Shown here piece by piece: positions 1 to 5,047 of a DNA stretch of 5,047 nt. How positions within the stretch are numbered: the first letter of the stretch is position 1; every line of letters begins with the position of its first letter. The stretch lies in the NCBI GenBank assembly GCA_012511925.1, contig JAAZFD010000051.1:1-5047 (forward strand), written 5' to 3'. The notes under the pieces were generated by a model that saw only the letters and a list, made by a program, of their open reading frames with translations, was not told the origin of the DNA and searched no databases. The translations under genes and the position numbers were made by a program. The stretch is from Clostridiales bacterium. Its GTDB lineage: Bacteria > Bacillota > Clostridia > Christensenellales > CAG-138.

Positions 1-551
1 ATATTGTTTGGAGTGTACATTCTGCTCATATACTTCTTCATATCATCATCTGTCATTGCCCTAACGCTATCGTATGTACCCAAAATAGGTAATGCAAGCG
101 GTGAACCCTCATAGTAGATTGAGTTTAGCTTTTCGTGTGCTACGTCCTCGGGCGAGTCCTCATTCATAAGAATTTCCTCGCATATAACGCCTGCTTCACG
201 CTCTATATCCTCTTTATCTAACCTAGGATTATGCAGCATATCGCTTAATATATCTGCCGCTACCGCAAGATGCTTGTCCAACACCTTTACATAGAAGCAA
301 GTACATTCCTTGGCTGTAAATGCGTTAAGATTTCCGCCAAGCATGTCCATTTCAATGGCTATTTGCTCGGCTGTTCGGTTTTTTGTTCCCTTGAAAAGCA
401 TGTGCTCTATGAAATGGGATATTCCACGCTCGCCGTCTTGCTCGTAAATAGGACCAGCCGCCACCCATATTCCCAAGGATACCGATTGATACGAAGGCAT
501 TATCTCGCCTACAACTCTAATTCCATTGCTTGTTACTTCACTAAAAATCAT
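1..551 (-). CDS. M16 family zinc peptidase, N-terminal part (cut by window edge)
   Basis: The first 183 codons of a processing-peptidase-like zinc protease (M16, insulinase/MPP family) are present; the rest lies left of the window. The inverted zinc motif HxxEH is at residues 46-50 (HFIEH) and is followed by MLFKGT, a family signature. The third zinc ligand is expected about 76 residues after the second His and is met by E126 in the segment GVICEEIL. GGNLNAFTAKE (72-82) is also typical of M16. All metal and catalytic residues in this half are intact, so it should be active if complete. There is no signal peptide, so a cytoplasmic location is likely. The ATG at 551 is supported by GAGGT (556-560), 4 bases upstream. 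The gene starts 19 bases after the deacetylase-like gene, a pairing that matches ylxY-mlpA of Bacillus. Full-length family members have about 400-430 residues. The substrate cannot be told. Confidence 0.93.
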   Translation of the reverse strand, partial: MIFSEVTSNGIRVVGEIMPSYQSVSLGIWVAAGPIYEQDGERGISHFIEHMLFKGTKNRTAEQIAIEMDMLGGNLNAFTAKECTCFYVKVLDKHLAVAADILSDMLHNPRLDKEDIEREAGVICEEILMNEDSPEDVAHEKLNSIYYEGSPLALPILGTYDSVRAMTDDDMKKYMSRMYTPNN

Positions 552-570
552 TTCTACCTCATTTCTGTTT

Positions 571-1266
571 TTACTTATTTATCAAGTCGCCTGTGCTTAT
601 GATTTTCAAACTTGCACTCTCATACTGCTTAATTATATCCGGCAATGCGAGCAATGCTTCCTTGGTTGGGGTTAGGTGAACAATACTGCCTGCATTAGCG
701 GTTTTTGAGCGTTCTAAAATATCGTTCGCACTACCTCTTGAGCACAATAAATCTATTGTACATTGAATGCACTCTAAGTCAAGCGCTTTTGCAGCCTTAG
801 AAGCCTTTAACGCTGGCACTGAACCGCTGTAATACAGCCGCACCTTCGCTCCGCAAGCCGCCTTAATATTGTTTATCGACTGCTCTAAGCCCCATATTAA
901 ATCGTTAAGCGGAACATTTTCGTTTGTAGAATCCGCATACATACCCAAAGTGCCTATCTCATGCCCTTGGTTGTAGATTTCATTCAGCGCAATAGGATTT
1001 TTTGCCGCCCACTCACCCGAAACAAAGAATGTTGCCTTAACTCCGCTCTCGTGAAGCACATTTAGCGTGTCCTTCAGCGCATTTGCGTTCCAATATACCG
1101 CAAACTGTAAAGCGACTTCATTATTACTGCTATCGCCACGATATTTTATCCAAGTGTTGGTTGCTACAATTTTTTGAGGGCTATTCGTAATCAAATATAG
1201 TGCGACAATCATAAGTATTATTATTGCATTGGTTAATAACTGTGAAACATGATTACTTTTTTTCAT
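571..1266 (-). CDS. Membrane-anchored polysaccharide deacetylase-like protein, catalytic residues lost (YlxY/PdaB-like)
   Basis: A 231-residue protein with a short basic N-terminus (MKKSNH), one hydrophobic segment at about 13-27 that looks like an uncleaved signal anchor, then an extracytoplasmic NodB-type (carbohydrate esterase 4) domain at about 50-230. The fold is recognised from VKATFFVSGEWA (76-87), GHEIG (101-105), TID (170-172) and the C-terminal ALPDIIKQY (207-215). The usual active-site positions are changed. The TFD motif reads QFA (54-56). The HSxxH metal motif after GHEIG has Leu107 and Ala111 in place of both histidines. The proline-rich motif reads YYSGS (145-149). The late catalytic His is Thr199. 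The reading frame is nevertheless intact, with a good GGAGGG ribosome site (1273-1278) 6 bases before the ATG. A binding or structural role in the cell envelope, perhaps at sporulation, is my inference. Deacetylation of peptidoglycan is unlikely. Confidence 0.85.
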   Translation of the reverse strand: MKKSNHVSQLLTNAIIILMIVALYLITNSPQKIVATNTWIKYRGDSSNNEVALQFAVYWNANALKDTLNVLHESGVKATFFVSGEWAAKNPIALNEIYNQGHEIGTLGMYADSTNENVPLNDLIWGLEQSINNIKAACGAKVRLYYSGSVPALKASKAAKALDLECIQCTIDLLCSRGSANDILERSKTANAGSIVHLTPTKEALLALPDIIKQYESASLKIISTGDLINK

Positions 1267-1292
1267 GGGTCGCCCTCCGATTTTCTTTCTTT

Positions 1293-1321
1293 ATTATATG
1301 CGAGAGGGACAAGAACAATTC
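1293..1321 (-). promoter_or_regulatory. Possible internal promoter for the deacetylase-like/M16 pair
   Basis: In the 102-base gap after coaBC the minus strand reads CATATAAT at 1300-1293. It ends 26 bases before the start codon and is followed by an AT-rich leader and GGAGGG. No good sigma-A -35 box sits at 16-18 bases; TTGTTC (1318-1313) lies only 14 bases away. GAATTGT (1321-1315), 14 bases upstream of CATATAAT, gives a layout like sporulation sigma-E promoters as I recall their consensus (roughly GNATATT, 14 bases, CATACAAT). The call rests on the -10 box and its position only. Confidence 0.3.
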
Positions 1322-1368
1322 TTAGTTTTAGCTATCGATATGAAATATATGTTAGAAAAAAAACTTTA

Positions 1369-2559
1369 TTATTTAAACAGCTTTGCCGCATGGTTTAAAA
1401 GCCAATGCGCAACCTCTTTTTTGCTTAGCAAACCGCTATTTGTATGCGTGCCATCGGGGAAAAACAGCTCTATTGCGTTAGTGTCATAGCCAAAGCCGCA
1501 ATTACTTTGTGATACATCGTTTGCGGCAATCATATCGAGGTTTTTGGATTTTAGCTTTTTTACGGCATTCTCGAATAGGTTCTCGGTTTCGGCAGCAAAG
1601 CCTATATGAATTCGATTGCCCTTGATTTTAGCTACCGATTTCAAAATATCCTCGGTTTTTTTCAGCTTCAAAACAAGCTCGCCGTCTTGCTTCTTAATCT
1701 TTTGCTCACAATAGCTTTCGGGCGTAAAATCCGCGGGTGCTGCCGCTGAAATAAACACATCTGTGCCAATAATACAAGCGTGTACCGCCTCGTACATAGT
1801 TTCAGACGTAAGTATTTCGATAAGCTCTATATTCGGGTGTATGCTATGAGTAGTGTCTCGCCGCATTATTAAAGTAACATCAGCACCACGACTTGCCGCT
1901 GCATTTGCTATAGCTACCCCCATTTTACCGCTTGAACGGTTGGTAATGTAACGCACAGGGTCAATAGGCTCAATGGTTGCGCCTGCTGTAACCAAAAAGC
2001 GCTTGCCTACAAGGTCTAATTTGTTCTCCTGCATATCATAAAGTGCATTTACTATGTTTATAGGCTCGTCCATTCTCCCGCGACCTATATCGCCGCACGC
2101 AAGCTCGCCTGATGCCGGCTCGATAAATTCTGCGTTAATCTCAAGCGCCCTTTGCATATTTAGCTGATTCTGCGGTGAATCATACATTTGAGTGTTCATA
2201 GCAGGTGCAAACACGATTTTTGCACGGTTTGTTGCCGCCAAAAGGGTAGTGGAAAGCATATCGTCTGCAATTCCGCACACGAATTTTGATATTATATTTG
2301 CCGTTGCAGGTGCAACCAATACAACATCTGCCCATTTCGCCAAGGAAACGTGCGCCACATCGTAGTTGTCAATCTTAGTAAACATATCGCAGGCAACAGG
2401 ATAATTCGAAAGCGTTTCAAGCGTTTTAGCCGTAATAAATTCCGCACCGCTTTTTGTGAGAATAACCCTTACCTCTGCGCCACGCTTTTTTAGCAATCGT
2501 ATTATTTCTGCGGATTTATAAGCGGCAATTGAACCGCTTATGCCCAATACTACCTTCAT
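1369..2559 (-). CDS. coaBC: Bifunctional phosphopantothenoylcysteine decarboxylase / phosphopantothenate-cysteine ligase
   Basis: This cytoplasmic enzyme joins cysteine to 4'-phosphopantothenate and then decarboxylates the product to 4'-phosphopantetheine, two consecutive steps of coenzyme A synthesis. Residues 1 to about 180 form the FMN-binding CoaC half: GISGSIAAYKS near the N-terminus, the active-site His70 in DVAHVSLAKWAD, the PAMN motif at 119-122, and Cys155 in LACGDIGRGRM. Residues about 185-396 form the CoaB half: TAGATIEPIDPVRYITN (191-207) with SSGKMG (209-214), which bind nucleotide and phosphopantothenate, the lysine-rich KIKK loop at 287-290, and GFAAET (320-325). The length of 396 is normal for fused CoaBC, and all key residues I can place are present. 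The ATG overlaps the rpoZ stop as ATGA (2556-2559), which indicates translational coupling. In Bacillus priA follows; here a 102-base gap and the deacetylase-like gene follow instead. Confidence 0.97.
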   Translation of the reverse strand: MKVVLGISGSIAAYKSAEIIRLLKKRGAEVRVILTKSGAEFITAKTLETLSNYPVACDMFTKIDNYDVAHVSLAKWADVVLVAPATANIISKFVCGIADDMLSTTLLAATNRAKIVFAPAMNTQMYDSPQNQLNMQRALEINAEFIEPASGELACGDIGRGRMDEPINIVNALYDMQENKLDLVGKRFLVTAGATIEPIDPVRYITNRSSGKMGVAIANAAASRGADVTLIMRRDTTHSIHPNIELIEILTSETMYEAVHACIIGTDVFISAAAPADFTPESYCEQKIKKQDGELVLKLKKTEDILKSVAKIKGNRIHIGFAAETENLFENAVKKLKSKNLDMIAANDVSQSNCGFGYDTNAIELFFPDGTHTNSGLLSKKEVAHWLLNHAAKLFK

Positions 2560-2741
2560 TGTGCTACTACGATAACCTCGTCGTTATATACTTCCTCAAT
2601 CGCTTCAACAAGCGCTTGGTTGTCGGCACAGTTCTCATATTCGTCCATAAGCTGATGCGCCCTTTTAGCCACAACAGATACGAGCAGGTACCTATTTCCT
2701 ACCTTTTCCTCTAATTCAATAATCGGTGGCTTGTTCATCAT
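2556..2741 (-). CDS. rpoZ: DNA-directed RNA polymerase omega subunit
   Basis: This small subunit binds the beta-prime subunit and helps assemble and stabilise RNA polymerase. The 61-residue product carries the family core NRYLLVSVVAKRAHQLMD (16-33) after the N-terminal PPIIELEEKV, with the conserved Arg17-Tyr18 and AKRA (25-28). It then has a short acidic tail, as in other compact Firmicute omegas. I place the start at the first of two adjacent ATG codons (2741) because AAGGAG (2751-2756) sits 9 bases upstream. The frame stays open to an ATG at 2768, giving 70 residues, but that start would overlap gmk and lose this site. The gene lies 14 bases after gmk and overlaps coaBC by 4 bases. The gmk-rpoZ pairing is widely conserved and supports the call despite the small size. 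Confidence 0.95.
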   Translation of the reverse strand: MMNKPPIIELEEKVGNRYLLVSVVAKRAHQLMDEYENCADNQALVEAIEEVYNDEVIVVAQ

Positions 2742-2750
2742 AATAGTTTT

Positions 2751-2756
2751 CTCCTT
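2751..2756 (-). promoter_or_regulatory. Ribosome binding site that fixes the rpoZ start
   Basis: AAGGAG on the minus strand touches the gmk stop codon (TAA, 2756-2758) and lies 9 bases before the ATG at 2741. It favours the 61-residue form of omega over the 70-residue open frame beginning at 2768. Confidence 0.7.
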
Positions 2757-3403
2757 TATTCTTTGCAATCTTGCTTTGTTTCTTCAATGAAGAAATCAAT
2801 AGTCGACTTATTTCGCTTCACACGCATAAGCTCGGAATGTACTATCTGCACAACCTCACTTGCCGCTTCTCGAATATCGTCGTTTATAACGATATAATCA
2901 TAATGATACGCTTGAGTTATCTCATAGCAAGCGGTTTTATATCTTGCTTGGATTTTATCTTCACTCTCGGTATTTCTGCCCCTTAAACGAGTTATAAGCG
3001 CTTTCATGGACGGAGGGGCTAAGAAAATGAAAATCGCTTCGGGATACTTCTCCCTTACCTTGTTTGCGCCTTGTACCTCAATCTCTATTATTGCCGCATT
3101 TCCCATAGCAATCCAATTTTGAACCTCCTGCTTGGGCGAGCCGTAATAATTGCCGTTGTACTCTGCAAATTCGAAAAGCTCATCGTTTATAATCATTCTT
3201 TCGAACTCTTTTTTTGTTTTGAAAAGATAGTTTACACCATCGGTTTCGCCCGGTCTTGGCGTGCGTGTTGTTGCAGAAATCCCAAGCAAAATATTAGAAT
3301 CCAACTTTGCAACTACATTTAGAACGGTGTTTTTTCCGACTCCCGAGGGACCCGAAAGAACGACCAAAACGCCTTCACGCTTTGCAACAGGGATTGTATC
3401 CAT
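2756..3403 (-). CDS. gmk: Guanylate kinase
   Basis: Phosphorylates GMP to GDP with ATP in the cytoplasm, an essential step of GTP supply. The 215-residue protein has the P-loop GPSGVGKNT (18-26), the GMP-binding segment SATTRTPRPGE (43-53), the second GMP contact region EYNGNYYGSP (81-90), EVQGA (109-113), FIFLAPPS (125-132), and the arginine-rich lid RLRGRNTESEDKIQAR (139-154). Length is normal (about 200-215). The start at 3403 is supported by AAGGAG inside the last remA codons, 7 bases upstream; only one base separates the remA stop from this ATG, so the two are probably coupled. In Firmicutes guanylate kinase is a known direct target of (p)ppGpp inhibition, which makes the divergent rel gene at the right edge a meaningful neighbour. 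No key residue is missing. Confidence 0.98.
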   Translation of the reverse strand: MDTIPVAKREGVLVVLSGPSGVGKNTVLNVVAKLDSNILLGISATTRTPRPGETDGVNYLFKTKKEFERMIINDELFEFAEYNGNYYGSPKQEVQNWIAMGNAAIIEIEVQGANKVREKYPEAIFIFLAPPSMKALITRLRGRNTESEDKIQARYKTACYEITQAYHYDYIVINDDIREAASEVVQIVHSELMRVKRNKSTIDFFIEETKQDCKE

Positions 3404-3404
3404 A

Positions 3405-3686
3405 TTAGCTCTCCTTTTCTTTCATTGAAGTATCTATAGTATGCGCTTCAATTCGTGCAACTATTGTTTCTGGCATCAAAGCCGACAGCACAATAAGCCC
3501 GCCATCCATAACCAGCACAGCACGAGTGCGCCTACCCTCTGTCGCATCAACCAAATTTCCGTTGCTTCGTGCATCGTTAATAATGCGGCGAGTTGGGTTG
3601 GAATCTGGGTTCACTATGGCTATGATTTTTTCCGTTATTACTGAGTTATTAAAACCGATATGAACGGTTTTGCTTGCATTACTCAA
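3405..3686 (-). CDS. remA: RemA-family (DUF370) DNA-binding regulator
   Basis: RemA proteins are small ring-forming DNA-binding proteins; in Bacillus subtilis RemA activates biofilm-matrix and osmoprotection genes. With the TTG start at 3686 the protein has 93 residues, close to the usual 85-95. Family signatures are IGFNN (10-14), IAIVNPDSNPTRRII (22-36), LVDATEGRRTRAV (45-57) and VLSALMPETIVARI (66-79). The two adjacent arginines known to matter for DNA binding in Bacillus (R50, R51) are kept as R52 and R53, but the third (R18) aligns with Lys20 after an acidic Glu19. The N-terminal loop SVITEK is unlike the usual IVSANR. No ATG is available in frame. A GTG at 3704 would give 99 residues and a 26-base overlap with yicC; the TTG has AGGTG 7 bases upstream and only an 8-base overlap. 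The family is certain; the start is not. Targets in this organism are unknown. Confidence 0.9.
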   Translation of the reverse strand: MSNASKTVHIGFNNSVITEKIIAIVNPDSNPTRRIINDARSNGNLVDATEGRRTRAVLVMDGGLIVLSALMPETIVARIEAHTIDTSMKEKES

Positions 3687-4557
3687 TGTTTTGCACCTGT
3701 TCACGCACTTTTTCTACCTCGGCTTTGGCGGCAATAACCAATCTTGCCAAATCCGAATCATTTGATTTTGAGCCTATGGTATTGAACTCGCGCGTTAGCT
3801 CTTGAGTCAAAAAGTCCATGCTTCTGCCTATGGGTAGGGTAGAATTTAGCATTGTGTTAAATTCGTACAAATGTGATTTAATTCGAACAAGCTCTTCGTC
3901 AATGCTCGCCTTGTCGGCAAACAATGCGATTTCTGTTGCAACCCTTGACCTATCAACCTCAATTTCGGTTAGCCATGAGCTTATGCGCTCGTGTAATCTT
4001 TGGCTGTATTGAGCGATAACCAAGGGCGACCTGTCCTGCATTTGCTTGTGAATAAGCTCTAAATACTTTACCTTGCCCTGAATGTCGTTGAAAATGTTTG
4101 TGCCCTCACGCTCACGCATTGCAATAAGCTCTGTAAGTGCCTGTTTTAGTGCCTCAGTCGCAATTTTTTTTACTTCCTCTTCGTTTTCTTCGGAATCCGT
4201 AATCGTTACCACATCGGGGAAGCGTAAAAGCGTAGCTACAGTAAAATCGTTTTCAACACTAAATTTTGAAGCTACTGAATTTCCAACTTCAACATATTGT
4301 CCCACAAGCACATTATCAACGGAAATGGTTTTTGCATCTTCCCTGCTATTTATGTAGGAAAGGTTGATATCGATATGTCCACGAGAAATCTTTGACGATA
4401 TTCCGCTTCTTAGCATTTCCTCCAAATAATTCAACGCGCGAGGTAATCTAAAATTCAAATCGAGATATTTATGGTTTACGCTTTTAAGCTCTATCGTAAT
4501 GCTACGTCCGTCTGAGTTGGCAGAACCCCTGCCGAATCCGGTCATCGAGTTAATCAT
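3679..4557 (-). CDS. yicC: YicC family endoribonuclease (YloC)
   Basis: YicC/YloC proteins are a widely conserved family reported to act as endoribonucleases on RNA; the physiological substrate here is unknown. The 292-residue length is typical. The N-terminal YicC-like domain begins with SMTGFGRG (4-11) and continues with ELKSVNHKYLD (23-33), RGHIDI (59-64) and FPDV (113-116). A helical middle carries MREREG (147-152) and YSQRLHERI (184-192). The C-terminal DUF1732 region has TEIALFADKASIDEEL (208-223), the hallmark GRSMDFLTQELTREFNTIGS (244-263) and ends REQVQNIE. The protein looks complete and cytoplasmic. AGGAGG 5 bases before the ATG gives a strong initiation site. It is the first gene of the minus-strand operon and overlaps remA, as yloC-remA do in Bacillus, which suggests coupled translation. 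Confidence 0.96.
   Translation of the reverse strand: MINSMTGFGRGSANSDGRSITIELKSVNHKYLDLNFRLPRALNYLEEMLRSGISSKISRGHIDINLSYINSREDAKTISVDNVLVGQYVEVGNSVASKFSVENDFTVATLLRFPDVVTITDSEENEEEVKKIATEALKQALTELIAMREREGTNIFNDIQGKVKYLELIHKQMQDRSPLVIAQYSQRLHERISSWLTEIEVDRSRVATEIALFADKASIDEELVRIKSHLYEFNTMLNSTLPIGRSMDFLTQELTREFNTIGSKSNDSDLARLVIAAKAEVEKVREQVQNIE
3694..3698 (-). promoter_or_regulatory. Candidate ribosome binding site for the TTG start of remA
   Basis: AGGTG on the minus strand, inside the last yicC codons, lies 7 bases before the TTG at 3686. The competing GTG start at 3704 has GAGGT (3716-3720) at 11 bases, which is longer than ideal. The TTG start also fits the family length better. Confidence 0.4.
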
Positions 4558-4586
4558 AAAATCCTCCTACACACAAATTTCCATAT

Positions 4587-4613
4587 ATTATAGTAGCACA
4601 CATTTTTTTGCAA
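4587..4613 (-). promoter_or_regulatory. Probable sigma-A promoter of the yicC-remA-gmk-rpoZ-coaBC operon
   Basis: On the minus strand a perfect TATAAT (4592-4587) lies 29 bases before the yicC ATG, leaving a leader of about 20-25 bases with the AGGAGG site. Upstream, TTGCAA (4613-4608) is 15 bases away and TTGCAT (4618-4613) is 20 bases away, so the -35 spacing is not ideal on either reading. The two overlap in a small palindrome, TTGCATTGCAA (4608-4618), which could also be a protein site. The -10 box and its position carry the call. Confidence 0.5.
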
Positions 4614-4702
4614 TGCAAGCGAGGTTAATAATTAAAAAATTTAGCAAAATATTGTGAAGTTCTGGTGTCCTCTTAGAAAACAACCTCCCATATTCGAAAA
4701 CA

Positions 4703-4732
4703 TTGGCTTTTGCTTGACAAATTGCGTATAAT
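4703..4732 (+). promoter_or_regulatory. Candidate distal promoter of rel
   Basis: TTGGCT (4703-4708), an 18-base spacer and a perfect TATAAT (4727-4732) followed by G make a plausible sigma-A promoter, giving a leader of about 110 bases. A perfect TTGACA (4714-4719) sits inside the spacer, only 7 bases before TATAAT, so it cannot pair with that -10 box; no good -10 lies 16-18 bases after it. Confidence 0.4.
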
Positions 4733-4763
4733 GTAGAAATACAGCGTTCACGAATTATATGGT

Positions 4764-4792
4764 TTGCACATAGATGAAGCGATATATGTTAT
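4764..4792 (+). promoter_or_regulatory. Candidate proximal promoter of rel
   Basis: TTGCAC (4764-4769), a 17-base spacer and TGTTAT (4787-4792) each match the sigma-A consensus at four or more of six positions. Transcripts would start near 4799, giving a leader of about 50 bases. It overlaps the inverted repeat at 4779-4803. It is weaker than the distal candidate. Confidence 0.25.
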
Positions 4793-4803
4793 GCGAATAT
4801 CGC
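4779..4803. repeat. 7-bp inverted repeat upstream of rel
   Basis: GCGATAT (4779-4785) and its exact complement ATATCGC (4797-4803) are separated by 11 bases. Inside lies a second, nested arm, TGCGA/TCGCA (4792-4796 and 4800-4804, centre ATA). The repeat straddles the -10 box and likely start point of the proximal rel promoter, the position expected of a repressor operator. In a transcript from the distal promoter it could instead form a modest hairpin. Which is true cannot be told from the sequence. Confidence 0.35.
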
Positions 4804-4848
4804 AATTTATAATACCGTATATATAGTAAAACGCTTAACGGAGGAATT

Positions 4849-5047
4849 ATGCCCACGCTGTTGGAAAGAAGCAAATTAGAATACTCACCTGAGGATTATG
4901 AAAGGTTAGTCAGCGCAGTTGAATATGCAAAAAAGTTGCATATAAATCAAGTGCGTGAATCTGGCGAGCCTTATTTTACGCATCCTCTGGCAGTTGCTGA
5001 AATTCTTTTCAACATAGATATGGACGCAAACTCCGTAATAGCTGGTG
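4849..5047 (+). CDS. relA: Rel/SpoT-type (p)ppGpp hydrolase/synthetase, N-terminal start (cut by window edge)
   Basis: Only the first 66 codons are in the window. They match the start of the HD hydrolase domain of long Rel proteins: a helix with AVEYAKKLH (23-31), then QVRESGEPYFTHPLAVAEIL (34-53), which holds the R-SGEPY--HP signature. His45 is the expected first metal ligand of the ppGpp hydrolase site, and the frame is heading toward the AG-LHD motif when it ends. GGAGG (4840-4844), 4 bases before the ATG, supports the start. Long Rel proteins continue with a synthetase domain and TGS and ACT domains. A hydrolase-only protein of the same family would look identical here, so synthetase activity is inferred from family frequency. 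It is divergent from yicC-remA-gmk-rpoZ, as in a growth-control neighbourhood. Confidence 0.88.
   Translation, partial: MPTLLERSKLEYSPEDYERLVSAVEYAKKLHINQVRESGEPYFTHPLAVAEILFNIDMDANSVIAG

Larger units (their letters stand above)
4558..4848. other. Divergent intergenic region between yicC and rel
   Basis: This 291-base AT-rich stretch holds the yicC promoter at its left end and the candidate rel promoters at its right. The middle (about 4620-4700) contains an 11-base palindrome TTAATAATTAA (4625-4635) but no convincing gene, RNA or terminator. I see no recognisable riboswitch, T-box or tRNA in it. Its role is most likely to house the control sites of two diverging transcripts. Confidence 0.75.

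Noticed and set aside
270..602. Plus-strand open frame of 110 codons
   Set aside because: It is antisense to the M16 peptidase, whose zinc motif is read on the minus strand, and it has no ribosome site or recognisable domain.
1356..1363. Run of eight T on the minus strand just after the coaBC stop, possibly a terminator
   Set aside because: No GC-rich stem precedes it; the upstream bases do not pair, so intrinsic termination is unsupported.
1265..1489. Plus-strand open frame across the coaBC/deacetylase gap
   Set aside because: It begins in the deacetylase start region, runs into coaBC antisense, has no recognisable protein features, and its AT-rich part coincides with the minus-strand promoter and ribosome site.
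3326..3352. Guanylate kinase P-loop reads GKNT instead of the GKGT or GKS forms
   Set aside because: The position after the lysine varies in this family and Thr26 is kept; all other substrate contacts are normal, so activity is not in doubt.
4082..4357. Plus-strand serine-rich open frame
   Set aside because: Antisense shadow of yicC; the low-complexity composition reflects the opposite strand.
4587..4690. Short minus-strand frame opening at a TTG after GGGAGG, upstream of yicC
   Set aside because: About 35 codons, AT-rich, ends inside the yicC promoter -10, no recognisable protein features.
4714..4732. Perfect TTGACA and perfect TATAAT read as one strong promoter
   Set aside because: They are only 7 bases apart, far below the 16-18 needed, so they cannot act as a pair.
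1..5047. Hidden mobile, defence or CRISPR system
   Set aside because: Every stretch above about 300 bases is a recognisable conserved gene; no transposase, direct-repeat array, tRNA or attachment site is visible.

Overview
The window reads as ordinary chromosome of a low-to-moderate GC Gram-positive anaerobe, most likely a Clostridia-type Firmicute. The evidence is the gene order yicC-remA-gmk-rpoZ-coaBC, which is typical of Firmicutes; the presence of remA; strong AGGAGG-type ribosome binding sites; sigma-A-like TATAAT boxes; and a linked polysaccharide-deacetylase-like gene and M16 peptidase gene, the same pair as ylxY-mlpA in Bacillus. The genus cannot be told from this stretch.

Layout. 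Seven genes lie on the minus strand and one on the plus strand. Read in the direction of transcription, from about 4590 down to 1, they are: yicC (endoribonuclease family), remA (DUF370 DNA-binding regulator), gmk (guanylate kinase), rpoZ (RNA polymerase omega), coaBC (bifunctional coenzyme A biosynthesis enzyme), a membrane-anchored NodB-fold protein that has lost its catalytic residues, and the first 183 codons of an M16 zinc peptidase that runs off the left edge. The first five genes are almost fused: successive junctions are an overlap, a 1-base gap, a 14-base gap and a 4-base ATGA overlap, so they are very likely one translationally coupled transcript. A 102-base gap with its own possible promoter separates coaBC from the deacetylase-like/M16 pair.

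The only other non-coding stretch is the 291-base divergent region at 4558-4848. It carries a good promoter for the yicC operon, one or two candidate promoters for the plus-strand gene, and a 7-bp inverted repeat near the second of these. The plus-strand gene starts at 4849 and shows the beginning of the HD (ppGpp hydrolase) domain of a Rel/SpoT protein; it is cut by the right edge.

How the genes fit together. Guanylate kinase makes GDP, which leads to GTP, the precursor of (p)ppGpp; Rel proteins make and degrade (p)ppGpp; omega is an RNA polymerase subunit; YicC family proteins act on RNA. The neighbourhood therefore resembles a growth-control locus, with CoaBC adding cofactor synthesis. I see no sign of a mobile element, CRISPR array, RNA gene or new defence system. 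The points most worth a second look are the catalytically dead but intact deacetylase-fold gene, the divergent RemA with a non-ATG start, and the rel promoter region.
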